The notes under the pieces: model-generated | The model's database searches: none | Told to the model about the DNA's origin: nothing | What the model saw: the letters and a program-made list of their open reading frames with translations, nothing else | DNA from: Pseudomonas paraversuta | GTDB lineage: Bacteria; Pseudomonadota; Gammaproteobacteria; Pseudomonadales; Pseudomonadaceae | DNA: 64,000 bases | Assembly: GCF_904063065.1 (NCBI RefSeq) | Contig: NZ_CAJFCL010000002.1 | Span: 310,001-374,000 of the forward strand | Reading direction: 5' to 3' | Translations under genes and position numbers: made by a program | Shown here: in pieces, positions 8,247 through 18,643 of the stretch | How the letters are laid out: each line of letters opens with the position of its first letter | Numbering within the stretch: the first letter of the stretch is position 1

Positions 8247-9971
8247 ATGAAGCGGCTGAACAATACGCCTGTCGCACCGTTAATACATGTGCTGGCTGAC
8301 TATAAAAGTATTTTGATCAGCGTCGGCTGTTTCACGGCCTTGATCAATATATTAATGCTGGTGCCGTCCATTTATATGTTGCAGGTGTATGACCGGGTTT
8401 TGTCTTCGCAAAACACCACGACACTGGCCATGTTGTCATTAATGGTCGTGGGTTTTTTTATCTTTATCGGGATGCTTGAAACGGTCCGTAGTTTTATTGT
8501 TATCCGCATCGGTAGTCAGTTGGAGCGCCGCTTCAACCAACAGGTGTATCGGGCGGCATTCGAGCGCAACCTGCTCAACGGTCAGGCCCAGGCCGGCCAG
8601 GCGCTGGGCGATCTGACCCTGATTCGTCAATTTGTCACTGGCCCTGCGCTGTTTGCGTTCTTCGATGCGCCGTGGTTTCCGATTTATCTGTTTGTGATCT
8701 ATGGGTTCAATCTCTGGCTTGGGGTGCTGGCCACGGCCGGTGCCGTGCTGTTAATTGGCCTGGCGTGCATCAACGAACTCATGACCCGCCAGTCTCTGGC
8801 CCGGGCCAGCGTCTACTCCCAGCAATCCAGCCAACTGGCCAGCAGCCATCTGCACAACGCCGAGACCATTCAGGCAATGGGCATGCTGAGTGTGTTGCGC
8901 AAGCGCTGGTTCAACCTGCATTCGCGGTTTCTGGCTGAACAGAACAAGGCCAGTGACACCGGGGCCGTGATCGGCTCCATCAGCAAAACCTTGCGTTTAT
9001 GCCTGCAATCGCTGGTGCTCGGCCTGGGCGCCTGGCTGGTGATTGAGGGCCAGATGAGCGCCGGGATGATGATTGCCGGTTCCATCCTGATGGGCCGGGT
9101 ATTGAGCCCCATCGATCAGTTGATTGGCGTGTGGAAACAATGGAGTTCGGCACGACTTGCCTACCAGCGACTGGACAGCCTGCTTGGCCAGCATCCGGTC
9201 ACCCAGGACAACATGACATTGCCTGTGCCCAAGGGGCAGGTGAGCTTCGAGCAGGTCAGTGCCGCGCCGCCGGGCAAGCGGCTGGCGACCTTGCAGCAGG
9301 TCAGTTTCAGCCTCAACCCCGGGGAAGTGCTGGGCGTGCTGGGAGCTTCCGGTTCCGGCAAGTCGACGCTGGCCCGGGTGCTGGTGGGTGTATGGCCAAC
9401 GCTGGCCGGCACCGTGCGCCTGGACGCTGCCGATATCCATCAGTGGAATCGCGACCAGCTCGGCCCCCACCTCGGTTATTTGCCCCAGGACATCGAGCTG
9501 TTCAGTGGCAGCATTGCCGAAAACATCGCGCGTTTCCGCGAGGCCGATGCGCAGCTAGTGGTTGAAGCGGCGCGCCAGGCCGGGGTGCACGAAATGATCC
9601 TGCGCCTGCCCCAGGGGTACGACACGCTGCTGGGGGATGCAGGCAGTGGTCTGTCCGGCGGTCAGAAACAACGGGTGGCGCTGGCCCGGGCCTTGTATGG
9701 CAGCCCCTGCCTGGTGGTGCTGGACGAACCCAATTCCAATCTCGATACGGTGGGCGATGCAGCGCTGAGCCGTGCCATTGCCCAACTCAAGGCTGACGGG
9801 CGCACGGTGGTGCTGGTGACCCATCGTTCCTCATCGTTGGCCCAGACCGACAAATTGCTGGTCCTCAATGAAGGCCGGACCCAGGCGTTCGGGCCCACGG
9901 CCGAGGTGCTCAAGGCATTGGCCGGTGCCCAGAAACCCACCAGCCTTAACCGCCAGAGTGCAGGCGCATGA
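8247..9971 (+). CDS. aprD: AprD, type I secretion ABC transporter
   Basis: Inner-membrane ATPase of 574 residues that drives export of the protease and lipase. An N-terminal membrane domain with about six segments (to about residue 300) is followed by an ABC domain: Walker A GASGSGKST, signature LSGGQKQR, Walker B LVVLDEP, and H-loop VTHRSS. It lacks an N-terminal C39-like domain, as is normal for PrtD/AprD. Start ATG 8247 with AAGGAAG upstream. It overlaps aprE by 4 bases. Confidence 0.95.
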   Translation: MKRLNNTPVAPLIHVLADYKSILISVGCFTALINILMLVPSIYMLQVYDRVLSSQNTTTLAMLSLMVVGFFIFIGMLETVRSFIVIRIGSQLERRFNQQVYRAAFERNLLNGQAQAGQALGDLTLIRQFVTGPALFAFFDAPWFPIYLFVIYGFNLWLGVLATAGAVLLIGLACINELMTRQSLARASVYSQQSSQLASSHLHNAETIQAMGMLSVLRKRWFNLHSRFLAEQNKASDTGAVIGSISKTLRLCLQSLVLGLGAWLVIEGQMSAGMMIAGSILMGRVLSPIDQLIGVWKQWSSARLAYQRLDSLLGQHPVTQDNMTLPVPKGQVSFEQVSAAPPGKRLATLQQVSFSLNPGEVLGVLGASGSGKSTLARVLVGVWPTLAGTVRLDAADIHQWNRDQLGPHLGYLPQDIELFSGSIAENIARFREADAQLVVEAARQAGVHEMILRLPQGYDTLLGDAGSGLSGGQKQRVALARALYGSPCLVVLDEPNSNLDTVGDAALSRAIAQLKADGRTVVLVTHRSSSLAQTDKLLVLNEGRTQAFGPTAEVLKALAGAQKPTSLNRQSAGA

Positions 9972-11290
9972 GCAAGGACGCTCCGATCATGAGTGATAAC
10001 CATCAGCCAGCACGGGGTGCAGGCTTTTACGTACGAATGGGCTGGGTCCTGACCATCGTCGGTGCGGGCAGTTTCTTTCTGTGGGCCAGCCTGGCGCCGC
10101 TGGACGAGGGGCTTGCCGTGCAAGGCACGGTGGTGGTGTCGGGCAAGCGCAAGGCCGTGCAGTCATTGGGGGCCGGGGTGGTGACTCAGATTCTGGTGCA
10201 CGAAGGGCAGGCGGTGCATCAGGGGCAACCGTTGTTTCAACTGGACCCCACCCAGGTCGAGGCCGATGTGCAATCGCTGCGCGCGCAATACCGCATGGCC
10301 CGGGCCAGCGTGGCCCGCTGGCAAAGCGAGCGCGACAACTTGCAGCGGGTGAATTTCGGCCCCGAGTTGAGTCTCGATCCCGACCCGCGACTGGCCCTGG
10401 TGCTCGAAGGTCAGCAGCAATTGTTCAGCAGCCGTCGGGAGGCCTTTGCCCGCGAGCAGGCGGGGCTCAAGGCCAGCATTGAAGGGGCTGCGCAGCAGCT
10501 GTCGGGCATGCGCCGGGCACGGGGAGATCAATTGGCCCAGGCCGACTCCTTGCGTCAACAGTTGAGCAATCTGCGACCGCTGGCAGAAAACGGCTACATC
10601 CCGCGTAACCGCTTGCTGGAGTACGAACGGCAGCTGTCGCAGATTCAGCAGGATCTTGCGCAAAACAGCGGCGAAAGCGGACGCATCGAGCAGGGCATTC
10701 TGGAGTCACGGCTCAAACTGGCGCAGCACATTGATGAGTACCAGAAGGAGGTCCGCAGCCAGTTGGCCGATGCCCGGCTCAAAAGTCTGACCCTGGAGCA
10801 GCAACTGGCGTCGGCCAGCTTTGATCTGCAACACAGTGAAATCACCGCACCGGCGGATGGCATTGCGGTCAACCTGGGGGTGCATACCGAGGGCGCCGTG
10901 GTGCGGGCAGGGGAAACCTTGCTGGAAATTGTGCCCCAGGACGCACGTCTGGAGGTGGAAGGGCGTCTGCCGGTGAACCTGGTGGACCGAGTGGGTAGCG
11001 CACTGGCGGTGGACATTCTGTTTACCGCGTTCAATCAGAGCACTACGCCGCGGGTATCGGGTGAAGTCAGCCTGGTGTCGGCCGACCAGATGCTCGACGA
11101 GAAAACCGGCATGCCGTACTACGTGCTGCGCAGTACGGTCAGTGACCAGGCGCTGGAAAAGCTCAACGGGCTGGTGATCAAACCCGGGATGCCGGCCGAG
11201 ATGTTTGTGCGCACCGGTGAACGCTCGCTGCTCAACTACTTGTTCAAACCGCTGCTGGATCGCGCAGGTTCTGCGTTGACTGAGCGATAG
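9968..11290 (+). CDS. aprE: AprE, type I secretion membrane fusion protein
   Basis: Periplasmic adaptor of the HlyD/PrtE family, 440 residues. One N-terminal membrane segment (VLTIVGAGSFFLWASL) is followed by a lipoyl half-motif (GGGVV-like GAGVVTQILVHEGQ), a long coiled coil at about residues 90-290, a second lipoyl half (ITAPADGIAVNL) and a beta-barrel domain. It bridges AprD and AprF. It starts inside the aprD stop (ATGA), indicating translational coupling. Confidence 0.95.
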   Translation: MSKDAPIMSDNHQPARGAGFYVRMGWVLTIVGAGSFFLWASLAPLDEGLAVQGTVVVSGKRKAVQSLGAGVVTQILVHEGQAVHQGQPLFQLDPTQVEADVQSLRAQYRMARASVARWQSERDNLQRVNFGPELSLDPDPRLALVLEGQQQLFSSRREAFAREQAGLKASIEGAAQQLSGMRRARGDQLAQADSLRQQLSNLRPLAENGYIPRNRLLEYERQLSQIQQDLAQNSGESGRIEQGILESRLKLAQHIDEYQKEVRSQLADARLKSLTLEQQLASASFDLQHSEITAPADGIAVNLGVHTEGAVVRAGETLLEIVPQDARLEVEGRLPVNLVDRVGSALAVDILFTAFNQSTTPRVSGEVSLVSADQMLDEKTGMPYYVLRSTVSDQALEKLNGLVIKPGMPAEMFVRTGERSLLNYLFKPLLDRAGSALTER

Positions 11291-11291
11291 G

Positions 11292-12653
11292 ATGCTGCGA
11301 CCGATGAAAACAGTTTTTAAAGTGAGCCTGGCTGCTGCGCTGTGGTTAAGCCTGGGTGCCAGCGCCCAGGCGATGGGACCTTTTGAGGTATACGAACAGG
11401 CGCTGCGCAATGATCCGACCTTTCTTGGGGCCATGAAGGAGCGCGACGCGGGGCTGGAAAACCGGGTTATTGGCCGCGCCGGCCTGCTACCCAGGTTGTC
11501 CTATAGCTACAACAAGGGGCGCAACAACTCCCAGGCCACTTATTTGAACGAACGCGGTAACACCCATGAGGACCGCAACTACAACAGCTATGGCTCGACC
11601 TTTATGGTGCAGCAGCCACTGATCGACTACGAGGCCTACGCCAACTACCGCAAAGGTGTGGCCCAGGCCCTGTTTGCCGATGAAAGTTTTCGCAGCAAGA
11701 GTCAGGAGTTGTTGGTGCGTGTGCTGACGCACTACACCCAGGCCCTGTTTGCCCAGGATCAGATCGATATCGCCCGCGCCAAGAAAAAAGCCTACGAACA
11801 GCAGTTCCGGCAAAACCAGCAGATGTTTCAACAGGGCGAGGGCACCCGCACCGATATCCTTGAAGCCGAGTCGCGCTACGAACTGGCCACTGCCGAGGAG
11901 ATCCAGGCCATTGATGAGCAGGACGCCGCCTTGCGCGAGCTGGGGGCGTTGATTGGCACTGAGTCGGTGAGCATCGAGCAGTTGCAGCCGCTGGCGGCGG
12001 CCTTCAACCCGTTACCGCTGGAGCCGGCCAACTTCGCCACCTGGCATGCCATGGCCCTGGCCAACAACCCGGAGCTGGCGTCGCAACGCGAGGCACTGGA
12101 GGTGGCGCGCTATGAGGTCGAGCGCAACCGCGCCGGCCATCTGCCCAAACTCAATGCCTATGCCAGCGTGCGCAAGATGGAGTCCGACAGCGGCAACACC
12201 TATAACCAGCGCTATGACACCAACACCATCGGCATTGAAGTCAGCCTGCCGCTCTATTCAGGGGGCGGGGTGTCGGCGTCGGTGCGTCAGGCCGGCAGCA
12301 ATCTGGCCCGGGTGGAATATGAACTGGAAGGTAAAACCCGGGAAACCCTGATCGAACTGAGGCGCCAGTTCAACGCCTGTCTGTCGGGGGGGAACAAGTT
12401 GCGTGCCTATCAAAAAGCCCTGACCTCGGCGCAAGCGCTGGTGGTCTCTACCCGGCAAAGCATTCTGGGGGGCGAGCGGGTCAATCTTGATGCCTTGAAC
12501 GCCGAGCAACAGCTCTACACCACGCGCCGGGATCTGGCACAAACCCGCTACGACTATTTATTGGCGTGGACCAAATTGCACTTTTACGCCGGCACGCTGG
12601 GCGAGCAGGATCTGGCACGGGTCGATGAGGCCTTTGTGCGTCCGTTTGATTAA
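11292..12653 (+). CDS. aprF: AprF, TolC-like outer membrane channel
   Basis: Outer-membrane efflux protein of 449-453 residues that completes the type I exporter. A signal peptide ends at ASAQA, followed by FEVYEQALRNDPTF and two repeated TolC-type helical hairpin halves. ATG 11292 lies one base after the aprE stop; ATG 11304 (MKTVFKVSLAAALWL) gives a more usual signal peptide and could be the true start. Third gene of the secretion set. Confidence 0.94.
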   Translation: MLRPMKTVFKVSLAAALWLSLGASAQAMGPFEVYEQALRNDPTFLGAMKERDAGLENRVIGRAGLLPRLSYSYNKGRNNSQATYLNERGNTHEDRNYNSYGSTFMVQQPLIDYEAYANYRKGVAQALFADESFRSKSQELLVRVLTHYTQALFAQDQIDIARAKKKAYEQQFRQNQQMFQQGEGTRTDILEAESRYELATAEEIQAIDEQDAALRELGALIGTESVSIEQLQPLAAAFNPLPLEPANFATWHAMALANNPELASQREALEVARYEVERNRAGHLPKLNAYASVRKMESDSGNTYNQRYDTNTIGIEVSLPLYSGGGVSASVRQAGSNLARVEYELEGKTRETLIELRRQFNACLSGGNKLRAYQKALTSAQALVVSTRQSILGGERVNLDALNAEQQLYTTRRDLAQTRYDYLLAWTKLHFYAGTLGEQDLARVDEAFVRPFD

Positions 12654-12669
12654 TCAGGAGAGTAAAACC

Positions 12670-14517
12670 ATGGCAGTTTTTGACTACAAGGATGTAGGGT
12701 CAAACGTGTCTGCGGCACTGTTTAAAGATGCATTGGCGATCACGCTTTATAGCTACCACAACCTCGATAATGGCTTTGCCGTGGGCTACCAGAAAAATGG
12801 CATGGGTACCGGTCTGCCCGCCACCCTGGTCAAGGCCGTGCTTGGTGGCGTGGATTCTCAGGGGGTGGTGCCGGGTATCCCGTGGAACCCGGACTCGGAA
12901 AAACTGGCCCGGGAAGCGGTGGAAAAAGCCGGCTGGAGCCCCATCAGCGCGCAGCAGCTGGGTTATGCAGGCAAAGTCGATCAGCGCGGCACATTCTTCG
13001 GTGAAAAGCCGGGCTATGACAGCGCCCAAGTGGAGATCCTCGGCAAGTACGACGCCGATGGGCAACTGACCGCTATCGGTATCGGTTTTCGCGGCACCAG
13101 CGGGCCACGGGAATCCTTGATTAGTGATTCCATCGGTGATGCCATCAGTGATTTGCTGGCCGCCATCGGGCCTGCCGATTACGCCAAAAATTACACCGGT
13201 AACGCCTTTGACAGCTTATTGGGCAAGGTCGCGGCCTTTGCCGGCAGCCACGGCCTGGCAGGCAAGGATGTGCTGGTCAGCGGCCATAGCCTGGGCGGGC
13301 TGGCCGTCAATAGCCTGGCTGACTTGAGTGGCGATCATTGGTCAGGGTTTTATCGTGATGCCAGCTACATTGCCTTTGCCTCGCCGACGCAAAGTACCGT
13401 TACCTCCAATGTGCTGAATATCGGCTATGAGAACGATCCGGTGTTCCGCGCCCTCAACGGGTCGGACTTCAGCCTGTCATCCCTGGGAGTGCATGACGCC
13501 AATCAAGCGTCTGCCACCAACAACATTGTGAGCTTCAACGATCACTACGCATCTGTGGCGTGGAACCTGATGCCGTTTTCCATCGCCAATGTCTCGACCT
13601 GGGTCACTCACTTGCCCAGCGGCTACGAAAGCGGGATGAACCGTATTCTTGATTCGGCCTTCTATGACCTGACGCACAAGGACTCGACCATCGTGGTGGC
13701 CAACCTGTCCAACCCGGCGCGGGAAAATAACTGGGTACAGGATCTGAACCGCAATGCCGAGAAGCACACGGGCACTACCTTGATCATCGGCAGTGAGGGT
13801 AACGACCTGATCCAGGGCGGGCGCGGCAATGACTTTCTCGAAGGTCGCGATGGCAATGACAGCTTTCGCGACAGCGGTGGTTACAACATCATTCTGGGGG
13901 GCAAGGGGGTCAATACTCTGGACCTGCAGCAGTCCCTGAACCGGGTAGATGTAGTCAATGACGGACAGGGCACTTTGTATGTGCGCGACAACCATGGCGG
14001 TATCACCCTTGCCCGGGATATCAGCCTGTTAGTCAGCGATGAGCCCGGCTGGCTGGGGCTGAGCAAGGCGGTCAGCCATCGGGTTGCCGATGACGGTCTA
14101 TGGGCCGGCAATAGCCGCACGGACTACACCCATTCGGTGAACGCAGGACCGGGCGACAGCACCCTCAAGGCCGGTGATCACGGTGACTGGCTGCTGGGTC
14201 AGGGCGGCAACGATCATTTGCTTGGATCGGCGGGTAATGATGTGTTTATCGGTGGCGCTGGTGATGACCTGCTGGAATCGGTGGGTGGTAGCAATACCTT
14301 TGTCTTCAGCGGGCATTTTGGCAACGACACCTTGCTGGGCTATCAGCCCGCCGACCGCCTGGTTTTCCTGGGCGTGGAGGGTGGCCATGAGGCCGATTAC
14401 CGGGCCCATGCCAGTGTGTCCGGGAATGACACCGTGCTGAGTTTTGGCAGTGACTCGGTGACCTTGGTCGGTGTGGGACTGGCCTCGCTGGTGGGTAGCG
14501 ATATCGTTATCGCCTAG
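12670..14517 (+). CDS. tliA: Family I.3 RTX lipase (TliA/LipA)
   Basis: Secreted triacylglycerol lipase of 615 residues. The nucleophile elbow GHSLGG places the catalytic Ser at S207; D256 (in ENDPVF) and H314 (in VTHLPS) are at the positions expected for the family I.3 triad. RTX nonapeptides (GSEGNDLIQGGRGNDFLEG, then GGNDHLLG, GNDVFIGGAGDD) precede a C-terminal signal ending in SDIVIA, so AprDEF probably exports it. AGGAGA lies before ATG 12670; the frame is open upstream but overlaps aprF. No autotransporter genes lie between aprF and the lipase, unlike in some P. fluorescens strains. Confidence 0.95.
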   Translation: MAVFDYKDVGSNVSAALFKDALAITLYSYHNLDNGFAVGYQKNGMGTGLPATLVKAVLGGVDSQGVVPGIPWNPDSEKLAREAVEKAGWSPISAQQLGYAGKVDQRGTFFGEKPGYDSAQVEILGKYDADGQLTAIGIGFRGTSGPRESLISDSIGDAISDLLAAIGPADYAKNYTGNAFDSLLGKVAAFAGSHGLAGKDVLVSGHSLGGLAVNSLADLSGDHWSGFYRDASYIAFASPTQSTVTSNVLNIGYENDPVFRALNGSDFSLSSLGVHDANQASATNNIVSFNDHYASVAWNLMPFSIANVSTWVTHLPSGYESGMNRILDSAFYDLTHKDSTIVVANLSNPARENNWVQDLNRNAEKHTGTTLIIGSEGNDLIQGGRGNDFLEGRDGNDSFRDSGGYNIILGGKGVNTLDLQQSLNRVDVVNDGQGTLYVRDNHGGITLARDISLLVSDEPGWLGLSKAVSHRVADDGLWAGNSRTDYTHSVNAGPGDSTLKAGDHGDWLLGQGGNDHLLGSAGNDVFIGGAGDDLLESVGGSNTFVFSGHFGNDTLLGYQPADRLVFLGVEGGHEADYRAHASVSGNDTVLSFGSDSVTLVGVGLASLVGSDIVIA

Positions 14518-14549
14518 GGCCGAGCCTGTTCCCGGTAGCAGCCACACAG

Positions 14550-15770
14550 GTACATATCCGTTTTATGTATCACGGCTTTTTACGGGTTTCGACCTTACGG
14601 CGAGGCACTTTTGGCAAACGCCCCAAAAGGGACTCGCTGTAAGAGCGAAACCGATATTTCAGTTAAACGTCTGTAACGGATATGTACGCGGTACCGCAGT
14701 TAAAACTGAGCGTACATATCCGTTCTATGTATCACGGCTTTTTACGGGTTTCGCCCTTACGGCGAGTCCCTTTTGGCAAACGCCGAGTGTCGGACCATCC
14801 CAAAAAGAACCAAAAGGTCTGCGCCCTACCATACGGCCGAGCTCGCCTAGGCTCGCCCGGTGCCCTCACTCCGGCGCTGTTGTGGGGGCACGCCGTGACG
14901 GGCCATCCATGGCCCGGCACGGCTGGCTCGGCGTCCTGCCTCGCCACCCCCACATCAGCACCTGCGTTCGGCCTCCTGTGATGGGCATCCGCGTCGTTCC
15001 GGCTATCGAGTGGCGGCAGATGCCTCGTTTTTAAAAGCAAAAAGCAAAAAGCAAAACAGCGCCTACGAGGTCGTTTTTGAGCTGCTTTTGATCTGCTTTT
15101 GATTTGTTTTTGATCTTGATCTACTGGCCCCTTCGGGAGGCCGAGAGGAGGTTCTGCGTAGTGGTCCTCCCGGCATGGATGCCGGGAGAGCTGTGTTGGG
15201 CCATGGATGGCCCGTCACGGCGTGGCCACGGAGCAGGGCCGGAGCGAGGGAACCTGAGCGCAGCGAAGGCCGTACGCTGGGGCAAGGCCTTTTTGCTTAT
15301 TTTTGTGGTGGTCCGACACTCGGCTGTTTGACAAAAGTGAGCCGCCGTAAGGGCGGAACCCGTAGAGAGCCGTGATACATCAAACGGATATGTACACGGT
15401 ATTCCAGTTGCTTGAACTAGGTACATATCCGTTCAATGCGCAACGGCGATTTACGGGTTTCGCCCTTACGGCGAGTCCCTTTTGGCAAACGCCCCAAAAG
15501 GAACCAAAAGGTCTGCGCCCTACCATACGGCCGTGCTCGCCTAGGCTCGCCCGGTACCCTCACTCCGGCACTGTTGTGGGGGCACGCCGTGACGGGCCAT
15601 CCATGGCCCGGCACGGCTGGCTCGGCGTCCTGCCTCGCCACCCCCACAACAGCACCTGCGTTCGGCCTCCTGTGATGGGCATCTGCGTCGTTCCGGCTAT
15701 CGAGTGGCGGCAGGGGCATCGTCTTTAAAAGCAAAAAGCAAAACAGCGACTACTGGATCGTTTTGATCTG
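14550..15770. repeat. Composite of large non-coding repeat units with GTACATATCCGTT ends
   Basis: This gene-free stretch is built from related modules. The word GTACATATCCGTT occurs at 14550-14562, 14712-14724 and 15421-15433, and its complement at 14675-14687 and 15383-15395. Modules of the two long direct copies (about 14712-15050 and 15421-15770) are nearly identical over more than 300 bases; a divergent unit at about 15121-15395 is inverted. Runs of AAAAGCAAAAAGC mark the inner ends. Several open frames occur but are the same repeat in different frames. It resembles the large dispersed non-coding repeats of P. fluorescens-group genomes. From 14518 to 15986 no gene is supported. Confidence 0.85.
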
Positions 15771-15986
15771 GCCCCCCTCTCGATGTCATAGCAGCCAAAC
15801 TGGAACGCGTCTGATAGGATCTCGGCCGGAATTCCAACGCCGGATATTTGTTGATTTCCGACAGTTATTTCACTTCACCTTGGTGAAAATGACACGGCTG
15901 TAACCCACCCCCGCGGCAGCGGTTGCACTCACATCTCGATTTTTGACTAATCCGCTCTGCAAGACGCAGGGCCTTATGGGGGAACG

Positions 15987-16817
15987 ATGGATCTTTGGAC
16001 TGCCGCACAGGCGTTGATACTGGGTGTAGTAGAAGGCCTTACGGAATTCTTGCCGATCTCGAGTACCGGCCACCAAATCATTGTGGCGGACTTGCTGAAC
16101 TTCGGCGGCGAACGCGCCATGGCATTCAATATCATTATTCAGCTGGGTGCGATTCTGGCCGTGGTCTGGGAATTTCGCCGCAAGATCATCGATGTTGTCG
16201 TCGGTCTGCCAACTCAACCACAAGCCCGGCGCTTTACTGTCAACCTGATCATCGCGGTAATGCCGGCGGTGGTGCTGGGGGTGATTTTTGCCGACGTGAT
16301 TCATGAGTACCTGTTCAACCCCATTACTGTGGCCACGGCATTGGTGGTAGGCGGTGTGATCATGCTCTGGGCCGAACGTCGCCAGCATGTGATCCGTGCT
16401 GAAACCGTAGACGACATGACCTGGAAAGACGCAGTGAAAATCGGTTTTGCGCAATGTCTGGCCATGATCCCCGGCACGTCGCGTTCGGGTTCCACAATTA
16501 TCGGCGGCCTGCTGTTTGGCCTGTCGCGCAAGGCGGCTACCGAGTTCTCGTTCTTCCTGGCAATGCCGACCATGGTCGGTGCGGCGGTGTATTCGGGTTA
16601 TAAATACCGTCACCTGTTCCAGCCGGACGATTTGCCGGTGTTCGCGATTGGTTTTGTGACCTCGTTTATCTTCGCGATGATCGCAGTACGGGCCTTGCTC
16701 AAGTTCATTTCGAACCATAGTTATGCCGCGTTCGCCTGGTACCGGATTGCATTCGGTCTGCTGATTCTGGCGACCTGGCAGTTTGGCTGGATCAACTGGT
16801 CGGCAGCTTCTGCGTGA
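15987..16817 (+). CDS. uppP: UppP (BacA), undecaprenyl-diphosphatase
   Basis: Integral membrane phosphatase of 276 residues that recycles undecaprenyl pyrophosphate for peptidoglycan and other envelope polymers; it gives bacitracin resistance when overproduced. Both family motifs are visible: [17 protein letters not shown] near the N-terminus and PGTSRSGST in the middle, with about eight hydrophobic segments. GGGGGA-like RBS before ATG 15987. It overlaps the next gene by 4 bases. Confidence 0.96.
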   Translation: MDLWTAAQALILGVVEGLTEFLPISSTGHQIIVADLLNFGGERAMAFNIIIQLGAILAVVWEFRRKIIDVVVGLPTQPQARRFTVNLIIAVMPAVVLGVIFADVIHEYLFNPITVATALVVGGVIMLWAERRQHVIRAETVDDMTWKDAVKIGFAQCLAMIPGTSRSGSTIIGGLLFGLSRKAATEFSFFLAMPTMVGAAVYSGYKYRHLFQPDDLPVFAIGFVTSFIFAMIAVRALLKFISNHSYAAFAWYRIAFGLLILATWQFGWINWSAASA

Positions 16818-17251
16818 GAAAAGCAGCGAAGGAGGGGGCGGGCCATGGAGGGATGCCCGATAAAAACGGCGCGCCGATTCGTGGCCTGAAGATCAAGCTG
16901 CTGGTGTTTGTAGCAGTCTGCGCGTTGCCCTTGGGCGGTTCGGTGAGTCTGTTGCTCACCGGCATCAGCCGCGTACCGTTACTGGTCTATGGCCTGGCAA
17001 GCTGCCTGGCGTTTGCTCTGTACTGGTACGACAAGCAACAGGCCAAAGCCGGTCAGTGGCGCACCCCGGAGAAGGTCTTGCACGGGGTCGAGTTGCTGGG
17101 CGGCTGGCCCGGGGCGCTGGTGGCGCAACAGCTGTTTCGCCATAAAACCCGCAAACTCTCCTATCAGCTGTGGTTCTGGCTGATCGTGGCCGTGCATCAG
17201 GCACTGTGGATTGATGTGCTGTTCCTGAAGCTGACCTTCGCGGATCTGTAA
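16814..17251 (+). CDS. DUF1294 membrane protein
   Basis: Small membrane protein of about 130-145 residues with the DUF1294 core [38 protein letters not shown] and three to four hydrophobic helices. Function unknown; in some homologues the domain is fused to a cold-shock domain, absent here. GTG 16814 overlaps the uppP stop; ATG 16853 is the alternative start. It is likely co-transcribed with uppP. Confidence 0.85.
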   Translation: MRKAAKEGAGHGGMPDKNGAPIRGLKIKLLVFVAVCALPLGGSVSLLLTGISRVPLLVYGLASCLAFALYWYDKQQAKAGQWRTPEKVLHGVELLGGWPGALVAQQLFRHKTRKLSYQLWFWLIVAVHQALWIDVLFLKLTFADL

Positions 17252-17255
17252 GCCA

Positions 17256-17612
17256 TCAGAGGAGCAAGCCGATCTGCCGTTTTTTCGGCAGTTTGCCGAC
17301 CACCAGCTGGTGGGAGCGGCGCAGCAGGTCTTGTAACTCTGCGGCGCCCATGGGGTAGGGCGCCTGCATATTGATCCAGTACGCCCGCGCCAGATACGGT
17401 GACGGGCGTATCCCCGGGCGGTCCACGTAGCCCAGGAACAAGTCTTTCTCGACCTTGAACGACAGCCCGTTGCTGTTGAGGTTGAACAGGGCAAACATCT
17501 TGCTCTGGTCGATGTAGAACACCTCGACCCCGCCCCATTTCACATCCTCCTTGACCCCGGGCAAGCTGCGGCAGAAGTCGGCTACCTGTTGCTTGGTCAT
17601 GGCCTGGTTCAT
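17256..17612 (-). CDS. MmcQ/YjbR family DNA-binding-like protein
   Basis: A 118-residue cytosolic protein with the MmcQ/YjbR (CyaY-like) fold: GVKEDVKWGG, MFALFNL, SFKVEKDLF, AYWINMQ, LLRRSHQLVVGKLP. The biological role of the family is unproven. Start ATG 17612 overlaps the stop of the LysR gene, so both are probably one transcript. Confidence 0.85.
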   Translation of the reverse strand: MNQAMTKQQVADFCRSLPGVKEDVKWGGVEVFYIDQSKMFALFNLNSNGLSFKVEKDLFLGYVDRPGIRPSPYLARAYWINMQAPYPMGAAELQDLLRRSHQLVVGKLPKKRQIGLLL

Positions 17613-18517
17613 AGCAATTTGTCTCCACAACGGTTGAACGTTTCGGCCAGGTGATCGATCCAGGCCCGCACGGCCGGCATCACCCCGCGTCGATGGGGAT
17701 ATACGGCATGCAGCCAGCCGCCGGGCAGTGACCACTTGGGCAGTAACTGTACCAGCTGGCCACTTTGCAGTTCCTGTTCGCAATACATCATGGGCAGCAC
17801 GGTAAAACCAAGACCAGACAGTGCGCAGGCTTTGCGTACCACAAAATCATCAATGCCAAGCCGTGCTTCCAGTACCAGGTCGCTGGCTTTTCCCTGTTCA
17901 TCGAGCATCCGCAGATGGACCATGCGGTCAGCTTCAAGTGCGCCCAGCAGTGGCACGTTTTTCAGGTCGTGAGGACTATTGATCGGCCACTGGCGGGCAA
18001 ATTCCGGGCTGGCAACCATTACCGTCTGGGCCTGACGTAAGCGGCGGGTGACCAGCAACGGGTCTTCATCCCCCAGTTCGCGCACGCGCAAGGCCACATC
18101 AATGCCCTCGGTGATCAGGTCGACGCGCCGGTTGAGCAAAATCACTTCCAGCTGTACGTGAGGGTAGGCACTCAGAAAGGAGCTGATGACTCCGGGCATG
18201 AATTCATGGGCCAGCCCCACCGGGCAGGACACCCGCAAGCGCCCCCGCGGCTCGCTGGACATGCTGGCGACAGCCTCGTCTGCCATCTCGGCCTGCAGCA
18301 ACATGGCCTGGCAATGGCTCAGGTAGCGCTCGCCGACGGCGGTCAGCTTCAACTGACGCGTGGTCCGCTGCAGCAGGCGCGCCCCGAGACGTTCCTCAAG
18401 TTCGGCCACACGTCGCGACAAACGCGATTTTGGAATGCCGAGCAAACGGCCGGCAGCAGCGAAACCACCGGCTTCGACCACCTTGGCAAAGTAATAGAGA
18501 TCGTTAAGGTCTTGCAT
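17609..18517 (-). CDS. LysR-family regulator divergent from azoR
   Basis: LysR-type transcription factor of about 302 residues. The N-terminal winged helix (FAAAGRLLGIPKSRLSRRVAELE) is followed by a substrate-binding domain. It belongs to the CrgA/AaeR-like branch by the RVAELEERLGARLLQRTTR stretch. ATG 18517 is preferred over GTG 18529. It is divergent from azoR across about 126 bases, so control of azoR and of itself is likely but not shown. Confidence 0.9.
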   Translation of the reverse strand: MQDLNDLYYFAKVVEAGGFAAAGRLLGIPKSRLSRRVAELEERLGARLLQRTTRQLKLTAVGERYLSHCQAMLLQAEMADEAVASMSSEPRGRLRVSCPVGLAHEFMPGVISSFLSAYPHVQLEVILLNRRVDLITEGIDVALRVRELGDEDPLLVTRRLRQAQTVMVASPEFARQWPINSPHDLKNVPLLGALEADRMVHLRMLDEQGKASDLVLEARLGIDDFVVRKACALSGLGFTVLPMMYCEQELQSGQLVQLLPKWSLPGGWLHAVYPHRRGVMPAVRAWIDHLAETFNRCGDKLL

Positions 18518-18643
18518 GGCTGGGCTCACTGTCCTACAGGTGGGACGAACTATCGCATGTTGGCAGCCTTATCGTCGATTGCATTCATTGGTAGCATCTA
18601 CCTCACTTGATCGCCCAGTGGCGGTCCTCACTTGGAGATCACC

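Noticed and set aside
14471..15734. Several 60-190-codon frames after the lipase gene
   Set aside because: They occur in corresponding frames of each repeat copy, have no good RBS and resemble repeat-encoded false genes.
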